DNA of 64,000 nucleotides from Fallopia convolvulus (GCA_964016875.1 OZ024735.1:5627338-5691337); one strand, 5' to 3'. Numbered from the stretch's first letter, positions 21,880 through 34,463 are shown. Notes: generated from the sequence alone by a model not told the origin. Made by a program: numbers and translations.

Positions 21880-23652
21880 AGTTAAGATACGTATATTAGT
21901 TAAGATACGTACACTAGTTAGATAATCTCGGCTATCTTTTTTTTGGTAGAATAATCTCGGCTAGCTAATTTTAACTAATTATGTATTTGTCTCTAGAGAA
22001 AGATAAAGGTTTGCTTAAGGAGTAATCTACTAGCAATCCCGCTCGAAAAAGCTTATAGTCAAGAAACGAGACCCATACGAGACCGATTAGAACCCATTAT
22101 TACATACTACCCCCTTAAGAAAGTTTTGTCCCGAAAATTTATAACGAAGCAAAAGATATCTCGAGGTTTTGCAAACCTTTCCCCCTAACTGAGGTTCGTC
22201 CTCGAACCAAAATTTATTGATTAAAAAAAACATAATTAATACTACACATCCAAAACACGCAACACGACAACCAAAAAAAAAATCAAATTGTCAAGGTAGA
22301 ATTGATTAATTGAAGACAATCATGCAACCAAACGTCAACTCCGCACCCTCTCTAGCTACTAACCCTCCCCTCAAACGCACCTACTAAACCTGGGTGGGCT
22401 TCGGGTAATTCTCTCTCATGTTAGACTCGGTCTACCAAGTGGCCTCCTCGATTTCCCATCAAGACCAATGAATTAGAACCAAAGTAATCTCCTTGTTCCA
22501 CAACCTCTTCATTCGTCGGTCCAAAATCTTCAACAGCTACTCTCGGAAACTGTGGTCGGGTTCTACCTTCAATTCCTTGGGGTTGAGCCTGTGACTAGGT
22601 TCAGGCACATACTATATCGACTGAGGCACGTGAAACATGAGGTGAAGTTCGTCCATGGCTGGTGCAAAAGCCAACATGTAAGCTAACTTGCCTAGTCTCT
22701 CTATAATCTCAACTGTCCCAACGTACTAGGGCCTAAACTCCCCCTTCACTCCAAACCTCTCGCCTGCACGAGTCGGTGACAATCTCAACTATACATGTGC
22801 ATAAATCTCAAACTCTAATGGCCACCGTTTCTTGTTCGTGTAGGACTTATGGCGATTCTGCGGTAGCTAACACGCGCTCTCAAAACAAGACGTGCTAATT
22901 GCTACTATATGAAAATCCATTAATTCCAATTGATCTAACCAGAGTTGCCTCCTAGACCAGCACACAACGACATCCCCTCCAGCATCTGAACCGTCTTCAC
23001 ATACTAGCCCATTGACCGCGAGTAGTCAGTACTCATGAAGTGTAGTCTCGACCCATTGCTTCGTGCCCTTACATCCAAAATCTAACCATGAATCTCCCCT
23101 TTTTAACGGTTATCATCATCTTGTGCACTCCAGGTCGTCCTTGTGGTTCTCAAAACCCTACATGTGTCTTATCGCTAGTAAATTCTCTGCCTAGAAGACT
23201 GATTTTCTCTCTTACATGTCTTACCCATAGTAGCCCTGAACTACTTCTATGTTTCTATTCTGTTGTCCAATTTTCCTATAAGTGTGGATCATCTGAGTGA
23301 AACAGCATCCGCATCTATGTCATATTCGACTAACATTTCAAGATACCCAATATCTCTTGTCATTAAATCTAGATAACATACTTCGACTATCCCCCCTTGT
23401 AATGCCTCCTTCATCAATCTCTTTCCTCAATATCACTAAACTTCCAAGTCACGATCTTCGAATAGCTTGAGCCATTCTTGCATCTTATGCTTCAACTTTT
23501 ACTTATGAATGCATTCCTTAGTCAAAGTTTGTCTATCCAAACATAACATATACCACATTTGTTCGTGTCTAATACCTTGGGTTTGCTCACTCGTTCCTTT
23601 TATTGATTTTGCTCGCACGACTCTAACAACTTTATTGCTCCAGATATAAAAG
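21880..23652 (-). mobile_element. Truncated Tekay-type chromovirus fragment (3' part)
   Basis: Nearly identical to 27204-28975. On the - strand it contains the end of the polyprotein, the tract TAAGGGGGTAG (about 22105-22120), and the first roughly 225 bp of an LTR starting TGTAATAATGGG at 22104. The chromodomain is readable, with stops, at about 22530-22380 (ILDRRMKRLWNKEITLVLIH, then EEATW). Both edges are truncations. The LTR is cut in U3 at 21880 and the internal region at 23652. Confidence 0.75.
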
Positions 23653-24060
23653 GCGGAATCCTGGAGGCGTGCCAAGAGGAACGGGCCGAGAGGGAGGTGG
23701 CGCATGGTTGCAAGCGCGAGGAGGAGGGCGGTGGCGCGGGCTGACGCGAGGTCGGACGACGTCAATCTGGACTTTGCGCGGGCGGTGGCGCGACGTCGGC
23801 TCGAGGATGGACGGAGCAGGCGAGGCCGGTGGTGGAGGAGGACGGGCGGAGCCGGAGGTGGAGGAGGACGAAGGAAGAGGGAGGCGGAGGGAGGCCCGAG
23901 AGAGAAAATGAGGTAGGCAGCGAGAGAGAAAGAAAGAGGACAGAGGCGGCGCCGGCGCGACGGACGAGGCGGGTGGCGCGAGGGTTTGACGAGGCGGCGA
24001 GGGTTTGACAACGAGAAGGAAGGAAAATCGAGAATAAAGTCGGAAGAGAATGAAGGGGAA
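23653..24060 (-). other. GC/CT-rich leader-like segment inside the CACTA element
   Basis: Purine-rich on the + strand, CT-rich on the - strand. The - strand ORF 24137-23499 is a Pro/Arg/Ser-rich translation with no domain, and it runs into the Tekay fragment. Position (between the internal palindrome cluster and the second gene) and composition suggest 5' UTR of the second CACTA gene. Confidence 0.35.
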
Positions 24061-24084
24061 AGTTGATCTTTCCCCTTCTTATTT

Positions 24085-24430
24085 AGGGTTAGCGACCATA
24101 TGGTCGCCTTGTTTAAGTGAATCAGCAAGTGGGCCATGTTCAGGAATTAGCGACCATATGGTCGCCATTTGGGTTAGCATCCATGTGGTCGCTAACCCCA
24201 AATTTTGGAATAAGGATCCTAAATTTCAGATTTGCCCTCGGTTTTTTCTGAATTCCCCCCATATTTTTCGTTTTAGCAACCATATGGTCGCCACGACAAA
24301 AAAAAATGAATTTCGGGCTATAATTTTTCAATTTCGATATAAAATTTTGGCTTGGCGACCACGTAGTCAATAACTTAGCAACCATATGGTCGCCAAGTCG
24401 GATCAGATTTAGCGACTACGTGGTCGTTAA
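24085..24430. repeat. Internal GCGACCATATGGTCGC palindrome cluster
   Basis: At least seven copies of GCGACCATATGGTCGC-like units (e.g. 24092, 24153, 24180, 24273, 24355, 24380, 24410), the same motif as at both CACTA ends. It lies between the end of the TNP2-like gene and the second gene, where the second gene's promoter is expected. Confidence 0.65.
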
Positions 24431-24725
24431 CGTTATCGACTAAACTGAGTCGGTAACGAAAGACTTTTCTTCGTCACCGAGGACCCTACCGACCCAATTG
24501 GTTCGGTAGGGGCCCACTTTGCTTCATTAATGACACACTAAGAGGTGACTAAAATTTAATGATGTGACTAAACTCAATTGTGACAAAACAAACAACTTCA
24601 TTGCTGGCGGACAACCAAGTTACAAACAACTTCATTACAGCTTACAAACAACACTTGCTTCTTGTGAAACAAAAACATCAACAAACAACTTACTAAATTA
24701 CAAAATGACAAACATCAATTATTTT
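24429..24725. other. CACTA 3' flank of TNP2 with an inverted repeat
   Basis: Non-coding. It contains the hairpin CCCTACCGACC-AATT-GGTTCGGTAGGG at about 24484-24512 and a CAACTTCA-rich stretch. Confidence 0.4.
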
Positions 24726-25137
24726 TAAGAATCAACTGCCCTAATCTCAGCACCTTCGAGCACGCGAAGTTGCACACGTAATTGCCGGACTATCAGCCTG
24801 CATGTGGATCGAGGAAACAATTAAAATTTCTGAACAATTTCAAATTAAACTGAAATTAATTTAAGAATTCCTTACATGGGAGTAGAACCAGATGCGAAAG
24901 TGTCTTTCCAAAATCTTTCGCTCTTCAGCTTCGTTCATTATTGGATTTGATGGCCGCACGAAGTTTGTCAAATAGTATCTATCAAAGAGTATAATTGAAT
25001 CAAGTACTTATATTATACACATACTTTATTCAAATCAACATATATATAATTATTATTGACGATTATAGAAACTTACTCAATATAGGGTTCCACTTCGACG
25101 CAGTTCATGAGTATGTAACTTTGAATCACATGGAATT

Positions 25138-27429
25138 TGTAACACCCCGTCTTTCCACAGGGCGCTACTTGGTAATAGACCTTACTAGGTACTACTTAGG
25201 TGGGTTGACAACAACACTTTAGGATCTTGCAATGCGGGCACGACGAGAAAACAAGAAAAACATCCCACTTTCAGATTTATAAAACTGAATATAAAACATG
25301 TTTGAATGCCCGAATGCATAAACAAAATTACCAAGTAACGGTTCCCGCATTTTTCTCAAAATATTCCAAACAACACTTAAAATTACAATTAAAAATAATG
25401 CAATAGAACTAATAATAATAATAAATCCTCCCGAAATACAGCCGAAAAACCCAAACTAATGACACGTGCGTCACACCACCATCCGGCCAAGGCTCTTGCA
25501 CGGTTTCCTGTAACATACCTATAACTGGAAAAATAATCCCCGAAGGGTCAGCTACTAGTCTACCAAGCTAGATAATATGCGGAAATTATAAGACGTTTAA
25601 AAATAATTTTCTATAGTCAGCAACCAGAATCCACAATCGCAACCATAACTCTAAAGGCCAATACTTAATTAGACGGTTAGTCACACATAAGCCAAACACA
25701 CACACACACAAAAACACAAAGAATCGCACAATTAAAGCAACATAACTTATTCTCCATCTCGTATTCCAATCCACAGTGTAGAGGCAGGCCCTCCCACTCC
25801 TCACATCACTTCTTTCTTCTAACCCCAGCTAAGCCTCCACTGGAGCACTTGCCAAAACACATAGATAGCATTTTCTTTTGAAGGTGCACGGTTTCTCTAT
25901 CACACGGACTATACATAGACAACCCTTCCTCTCCATCAGCTACGATGCCCGTGTCGAAAACGGTACCAACACAGAGAAAACGTTCGAAAACTTTGGACGA
26001 TGAAACACATTTAAAACCAACTTTTCACACATCATCAAAAGCAATTCCAAATAGTTTAAAAAGATTTTCGAGACTAGTTCCCAAAACCAATCCTACAATC
26101 ACGTCATAAAATCTAACAAGGCAGAATAGAACCGAGCAAGTAGAAAAACGACTTACCTCGAACGAAGAAGTTGGTGAAGAACGTGGGAAGTTAATGAATC
26201 CAACCAAAGGAATTTCCTAAACATAACAATGAGTACCATTAATCACATATGACCCATATATTTTAATAATATCTAGGAAGTACATATAACCAACTTAATT
26301 TATCTTGTCTACCCACAAAATAACTCCACTACCTAGAACCACCAATAATTAACTATGCTAACCTGATTTCCTAAAATACTCGTACGGGGCTCCGCATACT
26401 ACAACCCCAATTGATTTTTTTTCTTTATCTAAGCCACTACCTTGCTAGCTTATCTACTGAAATTTTCCTCCTAACCCAACACCCTAGTCGACTAGAACTT
26501 GCTAACTATCTACCTAATCAAAATTCTACGATATGAACCTTCAACCTACAATTCTTAATCCCTTGCATTACCATTAACAAATTAACACGTTAACGAATAA
26601 GCCTTCCCATTAACCTTGCTCTACAACTCTCTCGCCCACACCTTGGATTCTTGACACAGTATATACCCTCTTGCCACCATGAACCAGCTCGTCCTTAACG
26701 CCCGACTCTCTTGATTAACCAAAAATTCTCCGACTTGCACCCACAACCACCGAACACCAAGAACTCGCTTGCCTTGGACCTGACTCGGCCATCACCGCGC
26801 GCTTATTCAAACACTACCCGAACCCCACTCGATGCCAGCCCCACGACTACCAGGAAAAGAAAAGAACGACACCCTCGAGGCTTACCGGCAGTGGAGGAAC
26901 GGGGGTCAAGGTCGACACCCGATTGCAGCGATCGCATACTAGTGTGGAAGGGACGCGAACGGACAGCGAAAATCCAGTACTTGACGCTCTGGTGGGTCGA
27001 GGCTACTGTCCTTCGGTCTTCGATGATTGAAAAGCCTTGCTTTGAAGGTTGGTCCGGCAGAAATTGACGGGGAAAGACTACGGCACAAAGAGCTCTTCAA
27101 AGATGGAGGAAGGGTGGACCGAATGAAAAAGTGGTGGCGGAGTTAGGTTGAAGAACGAACGACGTGGATGGCTATATAATGGGTATATGCATATATGGAC
27201 GCAAGTTAAGATACGTATATTAGTTAAGATACGTACACTAGTTAGATAATCTCGGCTAGCTTTTTTTTTGGTAGAATAATCTCGGCTAGCTAATTTTAAC
27301 TAATTATGTATTTGTCTCTAGAGAAAGATAAAGGCTTGCTTAAGGAGTAATCTACTAGCAATCCCGCTCGAAAAAGCTTATAGTCAAGAAACGAGACCCA
27401 TACGAGACCGATTTGAACCCATTATTACA
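25138..27429 (-). repeat. Complete LTR (3' LTR of the Tekay element), - orientation
   Basis: On the - strand it starts TGTAATAATGGG at 27429 and ends CGGGGTGTTACA at 25138, 2292 bp. It aligns as an inverted copy with 32074-34383. The ORF 26711-27067 lies in this LTR and is not a gene. Confidence 0.85.
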
Positions 27430-30400
27430 TACTACCCCCTTAAGAAAGTTTCGTCCCGAAACTTTTATAACGAAGGAAAAGATATCTTTAGGTTTTACAA
27501 ACCTTTCCCCCTAAAAGAGGTTCGTCCTTGAACCAAAATTTATTGATTAAAAAAACATAATTAATACTACACATCCAAAACACGCAACACGACAACCAAA
27601 AAAAATCAAATTGTCAAGGTAGTATTGATTAATTGAAGACAATCATGCAACCAAACGTCAACTCCGCACCCTCTCTAGCTACTAACCCTCCCCTCAAACG
27701 CACCTACTAAACCTGGGTGGGCTTCGGGTAATTCTCTCTCATGTTAGACTCGGTCTCCCAAGTGGCCTCCTCTACTTCCCATCAAGACCACTGAATTAAC
27801 ACCAAAGTAATCTCCTGGTTCCACAACCTCTTCATTCGTCGGTCCAGAATCTTCAACGGCTACTCTCGGAAAGTGTGGTTGGGTTCTACCTTCAATTCCT
27901 TGGGGTTGAGCCTGTGACTAGGTTCAGGCACATACTATATCGACTGAGGCATGTGAAACACGAGGTGAAGTTCGTCCATGGCTGGTGCAAAAGCCAACAT
28001 GTAAGCTAACTTGCCTAGTCTCTCGATAATCTCAACTGTCCCAACGTACTAGGGCCTAAACTCCCCCTTCACTCCAAACCTCTCGCCTGCACGAGTCGGT
28101 GACAATCTCAACTATACATGTGCACATATCTCAAACTCTAATGGCCACCGTTTCTTGTTCGTGTAGGACTTATGGCGATTCTGCGGTAGCTAACACGCGC
28201 TCTCAAAACAAGACGTGCTAATTGCTACTATATGAAAATCCATTAATTCCAATTGATCTAACCAGAGTTGCCTCCTAGACCAGCACACAACGACATCCCC
28301 TCCAGCATCTGAACCGTTTTCACATACTAGCCCATTGACCGCGAGTAGTCAGTACTCATGAAGTGTAGTCTCGACCCATTGCTTCGTGCCTTTACATCCA
28401 AAATCTAACCATGAATCTCCCCTTTTTAACGGTTATCATCATCTTGTGCACTCCAGGTCGTCCTTGTGGTTCTCAAAACCCTACATGTGTCTTATCGCTA
28501 GTAAATTCTCTGCCTAGAAGACTGATTTTCTCTCTTACATGTCTTACCCATAGTAGCCCTGAACTACTTCTATGGTTCTATTCCGTTGTCCAATTTTCCT
28601 ATAAGTGTGGATCATCTGAGTGAAACAACATCCGCATCTATGTCATATTCGACTAACATTTCAAGATACCCAATATCTCTTGTCATTAAATCTAGACAAC
28701 ATACTTCGACTCTCCCCCCTTTTAATGCCTCCTTCATCAATCTCTTTCCTCAATATCACTAAACTTCTAAGTCACGATCTTCAAATAGCTTGAGCCATTC
28801 TTGCATCTTATGCTTCAACTTTTACTTATGAATGCATGCCTTAGTCAAAGTTTGTCTATCCAAACTTAACATATACCACATTTGTTCGTGTCTAATACCT
28901 TGGGTTTGCTCACTCGTTCCTTTTATTGATTTTTCTCGCACGACTCTAACATCTTTATCGCTCCAGATATAAAAGTGATTACTCAACCGTTTCCATCGTG
29001 GCACACCTCTTGTGGCTTTGAGGCGTTATTTAAAATATGTATCTCTTTCATAATCTTGTGATATAGGCGGTTTGAGTATACAAGTCACCCCAGCCTTAAA
29101 CGAGTCACAATTCTCTTGGTAACCTACCTTCCAAGCGGTTTCCTTTATTGCACTAAATCTGGTCAATGTTGGTTTAGACAAGAATTCTTCCTTATACCCC
29201 ATCGAAAGTTTAATTTTTATTCCATATGTTTTATGACGCATTCTTGTTTCAAAAGATACTTCTAACATGTTACAACATTGATTCTCTCTAGAAAGTCACA
29301 TGTTCACAACATGCTCCTCGTTTATCCGGAAACATACTCCATGAGCCTTTCACATCATCGGCATTGTTAAATCATCAATGTAGTCTCAATGAGTGAAGCT
29401 TGCTCTTGCAGGTCCGGTAGTAGAAAAGATATCATTGATAAAGGTCCCTACATTCAGTCCGATTAGTCGATAAAAGTCCTTGCCCAATAACTTCACACAG
29501 CCTACTGGAAATTAGTTGACTTCACAACATTCTTTACCATTCAATGCTCGTGTAACATGCATTTATATTTTAGGCATCCTCTTCTGAAGTCCTCAACTGA
29601 AACTAACTCGCCATTTAACCAAATCTGGAAAATTGCCAAACTTCACTGTGGTCAATCCTCCCGAGCAATGTTTCATGACAACAAATTTTTAATCCTAATG
29701 TTAAGTTCAACTTTTTTATGAACCAAACCCTAGCTCTTAGAGGAGGACTCAGTGCATTTACTCCTTCTGCAGTAGCTCCATTACTCAAGTATTCAATTCC
29801 AACGTCACGATTTGGTCCAAGCACTAAGAAACATGCTTGAGCAGTCTAATCCTTGACTCAAAGTGACTAGCAGGATGTACTTCTCATTGGATTTGTAGTC
29901 TTGACAACCCCCCATGAAAAACATCTTCAAATGCTCACATGACTAAGACGTCCAGAAATCACACGCGGTACTGGACTTGCGGTGAACTTGTCTCAACTAA
30001 CCAATACAATCCGCATTCCACAACATAGATAACTTCTCCTCATGTCGAGGATCATATCCTTAGCTCCCCCTGGATTGATCCCTTCTTACCATTATCCTTG
30101 TATTATTGTCAATACCCAAAAAGGCCTTTATCCTCCGTTGTCCAATTCTCTCCTAAAGCTCTTTATTGCTTGATCCTTATGCTTCATTTGGTTAAGTTAC
30201 CAGTCTACACCTCCTTACAAGGACTAAACATTGTTAATTTCTCCTTCCAGGTAACTACTCATTAAGATTTGATGACCCATAACAAAATAGAGTCTACATC
30301 CATGTTTAACTCAAACTAGATCCAAGCAATTCCTTCTCTCTTTATGATACTAACTCGTATTCCAGTCATCCTAGGCACTTAATGAAGGCGAGTTCTCAAC

Positions 30401-31539
30401 TACATGTTTCCAAGTCATGGTCTTAGTTCAATTGCATCTCCCATCAACAAACTAGGTTAGTTTTCGTGACTACTTTTGTCTTAACTACGTCTTCCTTTAC
30501 TTGATAGTGCAATACTATGGTTACTACTTTCTCGAGAATCATTCGTAAATCATCCATATTACACAGCTCTAACGCCAGCGTCCAACAATACCTTATTAAC
30601 TAAGCATAGTTTTCATGCAGCACTTCTAAATCTTTCTCTTCTCAAGCAAGCATGAACCATTGTATTCCTTATCCGAAGGTACCCATGCAATAGTCTTGTC
30701 TCGTTTCTCGACAACTTCGCCAAAGGTTATTTCCATGAGAATTCCTGCCCTAATCTCCTTTGCGTCCTTCATCCTCTACCTTCACTCTTCTTAATCTCAC
30801 AAACTCCAACGTGGAAGTTACCCTTCACGTTGTCTCGCGCACATTCTTCAATATGGTCTACATTGATTCATAATGCATGGACTTGCCTTGTAAACAAGTG
30901 GATCTCGATCTACCACTCACTTCTTGTATGATTAAACTCCGTGTAAATGAGATCGGTGGTGAATAACTACATTCCCTTATTGTCCTCCACCCCGAAATCT
31001 ACGCTAATCTTCTTAAGTTAGGTGCTCAGCTCTTCCTAAAATGAGAAACATTCTTTCTTCAACCGACGTTCCTAGTTGGAGTTTGACCACATTCAACCCA
31101 ATGACTTAGATGCTTAGGTTAGATTTTATCTAGCTTTCTCTATTCTCTTCTATGTCGACCACTTCTGCCTCCTCTTGTACTAGATTCAATTACTCGATGG
31201 CTAGTATTACGAAGCTCTTGGATACCATATAATCCAACACTTTAATCCTACTCTTGTTGCTTCTTCCCACATTCCTAGTAATTCTAACACTACGAACGAG
31301 ATTATCTTTTGTCAAACTTACACTTAGAATTAGAATGTTAAAAGTATTAAACTACATGGCGTCCTTCAACTGACGGTGGCGGAGTCGCGACGTGTCACCT
31401 ACCCCTCATAAATGCAACATGCCTACCCCTGTTAAAACATTTTGAAAACACCAGCCGGTTTTGGTTTTCAATTGGACCTCGGGTACACTCGTTGGTCAGT
31501 TCCATGTGCCCTGTTGTCAACCTGGCTCTGATACCAATT
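27430..31539 (-). pseudogene. Decayed internal region of the Tekay element
   Basis: On the - strand it runs from the primer site (31536-31524) to the tract TAAGGGGGTAGTA (27444-27430). The polyprotein has so many stops and shifts that only the chromodomain (about 27860-27710: ILDRRMKRL.., EEATW-like) and the terminal 'TTCGAGGACGAA'-type motif (here TTCAAGGACGAACCTC, about 27530) are clear. The length, 4.1 kb, is close to a full chromovirus interior. Confidence 0.65.
31524..31536 (-). other. Primer-binding site (initiator Met tRNA type)
   Basis: The - strand reads TGGTATCAGAGCC, three bases after the LTR end GTGTTACA. This is the common plant primer site, complementary to the 3' end of initiator methionine tRNA. 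Confidence 0.85.
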
Positions 31540-32069
31540 TGTAACACCCAATCTTTCCACATGGTGCTACGTGGTAGTAGACCTTACTAGGTACTACTTA
31601 GGTGGGTTGACAACAACACTTTAGGATCTTGCAACGCGGGCACGACGAGAAAACAAGTAAAACATCCCACTTTGAGATTTATAAAACTGAATATAAAACA
31701 TGTTTGAATGCCCGAATGCATAAACAAAATTACCAAGTAACGGTTCCCGAATTTTTCTCAAAATATTCGAAACAACACTTAAAAATTACAATTAAAAATA
31801 ATGCAATAGAACTAATAATAATAATAAATCCTCTTGAAATACACCCGAAAAACACAAACGAATGACACGTGCGTCAACGATTCACACCACCATCCGGCCA
31901 AGGCTCCTGCACGGTTACCTGTAACATACCTATAACAGGAAAAATAATCCCCAAAGGGTCAGCTACTAGTCTACCAAGCTAGATAATATGCGGAAATTAT
32001 AAGACGTTTAAAAATAATTTTCTATAGTCAGCAACCAGAATCCACAATCGCAACCATAACTCTAAAGGC
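31540..32069 (-). repeat. Partial LTR (3' 530 bp only) of the Tekay element
   Basis: Matches 25138-25662 in the same orientation, with small indels. It stops abruptly within CTCTAAAGGC at 32069, where the inverted LTR begins. It adjoins the primer site, so it is the remnant of the 5' LTR. Its extent fits an R-U5 segment. Confidence 0.85.
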
Positions 32070-34383
32070 AGTATGTAATAATGGGTTCTAATCGATCTCG
32101 TATGGGTCTCATTTCTTGACTATAAGCTTTTTCGAGCGGGATTGCTAGTAGATTACTCCTTAAGCAAGCCTTTATCTTTCTCTAGAGACAAATACATAAT
32201 TAGTTAAAATTAGCTAGCCGAGATTATTCTACCAAAAAAAAGCTTCTGAGATTATCTAACTAGTATCTTAACTAATATACGTATCTTAACTAGCGTCCAT
32301 ATATCCATATACCCAATATATAGCCATCCACGTCGTTCGTTCTTCAACCTAACTCCGCCTCCACTTTTTCATTCGGTCCACCCTTCCTCCATCTTTGAAG
32401 AGCTCTTTGTGCCGTAGTCTTTCCCCGTCAATTTCTGCCGGACCAACCTTCAAAGCAAGGCTTTGCCATCATCGAAGACCAAAGGACAGTTGCCTCGACC
32501 CATCAGAGGGTCAAGTAATGGATTTCCGCAGTCCGTTCGGTCCCTTCCACACTAGTATGCGATCGCTGCAATCGGGTATCGACCTTGACCCCCATTCCTC
32601 CACTGTTGGTAAGCCTCGAGGGTGTCGTTCTTTTCTTTTCCTGGTAGTCGTGGGGCTGGCATCGAGTGGGGTTCGGGTAGTGTTTGAATAGGCGCGCAGT
32701 GGTGGCCGAGTCAGGTCCAGGGCAAACGAGTTCTTGGTGTTCTGTGGTTGTGGGTGCAAGTCGGAGAATTCTTGGTTAATTAAGAGAGTCGGGCGTTATG
32801 GACGAGCTGGTTCATGGTGGCAAGAGGTTATATAGTGTGTCAAGAATCCAAGGTGTGGGCGAGAGAGTTGTAGAGTAAGGTTAATAGGAAGGCTAATTCG
32901 TTAACGTGTTAATTTGTTAATGGTAATGCAAGGGATTAAGAATTGTAGGTTGAAGGTTCATATCGTAGAATTTTGATTAGGTAGATAGTTAGCAAGTTCT
33001 AGTCGACCAGGGTGCTGGGTTAGGAGGAAAAATTCAGTAGATAAGCTAGCAAGGTAGTGGCTTATATAAAGAAAAAAAAATCAATTGGGGTTGTAGTATG
33101 CTGAGCCCCGTACGAGTATTTTAGGAAATTAGGTTAGCATAGTTAATTAGTGGTGGTTCTAGGTAGTGGAGTTAGTTTGTGAGTAGGCAAGATAAATTAA
33201 GTCGGTTATATGTTCTTCCTAGAGATTATTAAAACATATGGGTCGTATGTGATTAATGGTACTCATTGTTATGTTTAGGAAATTCGTTTGGTTGGATTCA
33301 TTAACTTCCCACGTTCTTCGCCAACTTCTTCGTTCGAGGTAAGTCGTTTTTCGACTTGCTCGGTACTATTATGCCTTGTTAGATTTTATGCCGTGATTGT
33401 AGGATTGGTTTTGGGAACTAGTACCGAAAATCTTTTTGAACTATTTGGAATTGCTTGTGATGATGTGTGAAAAGTTGGTTTTAAATGTGTTTCATCGTCC
33501 AAAGTTTTCGAACGTTTTCTCTGTGTTGGTACCGTTTCCGGCATGGGCATCGTAGCTGATGGAGAGGATGGGTTATCTATGTATAGTCCGTGTGACAGAG
33601 AAACCGTGCCCCTTCAAAATAAAATGCTATCTATGTGTTTCGGCAAGTGCTCCAGTGGAGGCTTAGCCGAGGTTAGAAGAAAGAAGTGATGTGAGGAGTG
33701 GGAGGGCCTGCCTCTTCACTGTGGATTGGAATACGAGATGGAGAAGGAGTTATGTTGCTTTAATTGTGCGATTCTGTGTGTGTGTGCGTGTGTGTGTGTG
33801 TGTGTGTTTGGCTTATGTGTGACTAACCGTCTAATTAGGTATTGGACTTTAGAGTTATGGTTGTGATTGTGGATTCTGGTTGCTGACTATAGAAAATTAT
33901 TTTTAAACGTCTTATAATTTCCACATATTATATAGCTTGGTAGACTAGTAGATGACCCTTCTGGGATTATTTTTCCAGTTATAGGTATGTTACAAGAAAC
34001 CGTGCAGGAGCCTTGGCCGGATGGTGGAGTGGATCGTCGACGCACGTGTCATTTGTTTGGGTTTTTCGGGTGTACTTCGGGAGAATTTATTATTATTATT
34101 ATTATTATTATTAGTTCTGTTAAATTATTTAATTGTAATTTCTAAGTATTGTTTGGAAATTTTGAGAAAAATTTGGGAACCGTTACTTGATAATGGTGTT
34201 TATGCATTGGGGCATTCAGACATGTTTTATATTCAGTTTTATAAATCTAAAAGTTGGGTGTTTAACTTGTTTTCTCGTCGTGCCCGCGTTGTAAGATCCT
34301 AAAGTGTTGTTGTCAACCCACCTAAGTAGTACCTGGTAAGGTCTACTACCACGTAGTGCCCTGTGGAAAGACGGGGTGTTACA
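32070..34383 (+). repeat. Complete inverted LTR, + orientation, with four extra bases at its U3 end
   Basis: AGTA (32070-32073) precedes the LTR start TGTAATAATGGG (32074), and the LTR ends GGTGTTACA at 34383. The same AGTA lies between the polypurine tract and the LTR at 27433-27430 (- strand). It contains a (TG)n microsatellite at about 33776-33808. The ORFs 32395-32691 and 34021-34302 belong to it. Confidence 0.85.
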
Positions 34384-34426
34384 GAATTCATCGTTTGTGA
34401 GCATACAACCTCTTGATCTGCTACCC

Positions 34427-34463
34427 AAGATTCGACCCCAAGATTCGACCCCAAGATTCGACC
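34427..34463. repeat. 13-bp tandem repeat in the transposase C-terminal exon
   Basis: AAGATTCGACCCC is present nearly three times (34427, 34440, 34453). Because 13 is not a multiple of 3, each extra copy shifts the frame of the TNP2-like gene. Confidence 0.75.

Larger units (their letters stand above)
25138..34383 (-). mobile_element. Tekay-type chromovirus with inverted terminal LTRs
   Basis: Flanked by the perfect 5-bp duplication GAATT (25133-25137, 34384-34388). Outer left: complete LTR in - orientation (25138-27429). Then come the polypurine tract (27430-27444), a decayed internal region (to 31539), the initiator-Met-type primer site TGGTATCAGAGCC (- strand, 31536-31524), a 530-bp LTR 3' portion in - orientation (31540-32069) and a complete LTR in + orientation (32070-34383). 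Both outer edges therefore read TGTAACACC/GGTGTTACA, the LTR 3' end. A chromodomain remnant is readable at about 27860-27710 (- strand), placing it among chromoviruses. No intact ORF remains. Confidence 0.85.

Noticed and set aside
23499..24137. 212-residue Pro/Ser/Arg-rich ORF (-)
   Set aside because: Low-complexity CT-rich DNA running across the boundary into a Tekay fragment at 23652; no domain, more likely leader sequence.
24085..24430. Possibility that this cluster is the end of a second CACTA element
   Set aside because: No CACTA/TAGTG terminus is found beside it, and both CACTA genes outside it are single-copy and collinear; kept as an internal cluster, though not excluded.
26711..27067. 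118-residue ORF and its counterpart at 32395-32759
   Set aside because: Both lie inside copies of the Tekay LTR; the frame differs between copies.
33776..33810. (TG)n microsatellite
   Set aside because: Real, but it is an ordinary part of the LTR (a CA run is at the same place in the inverted copy near 25695).
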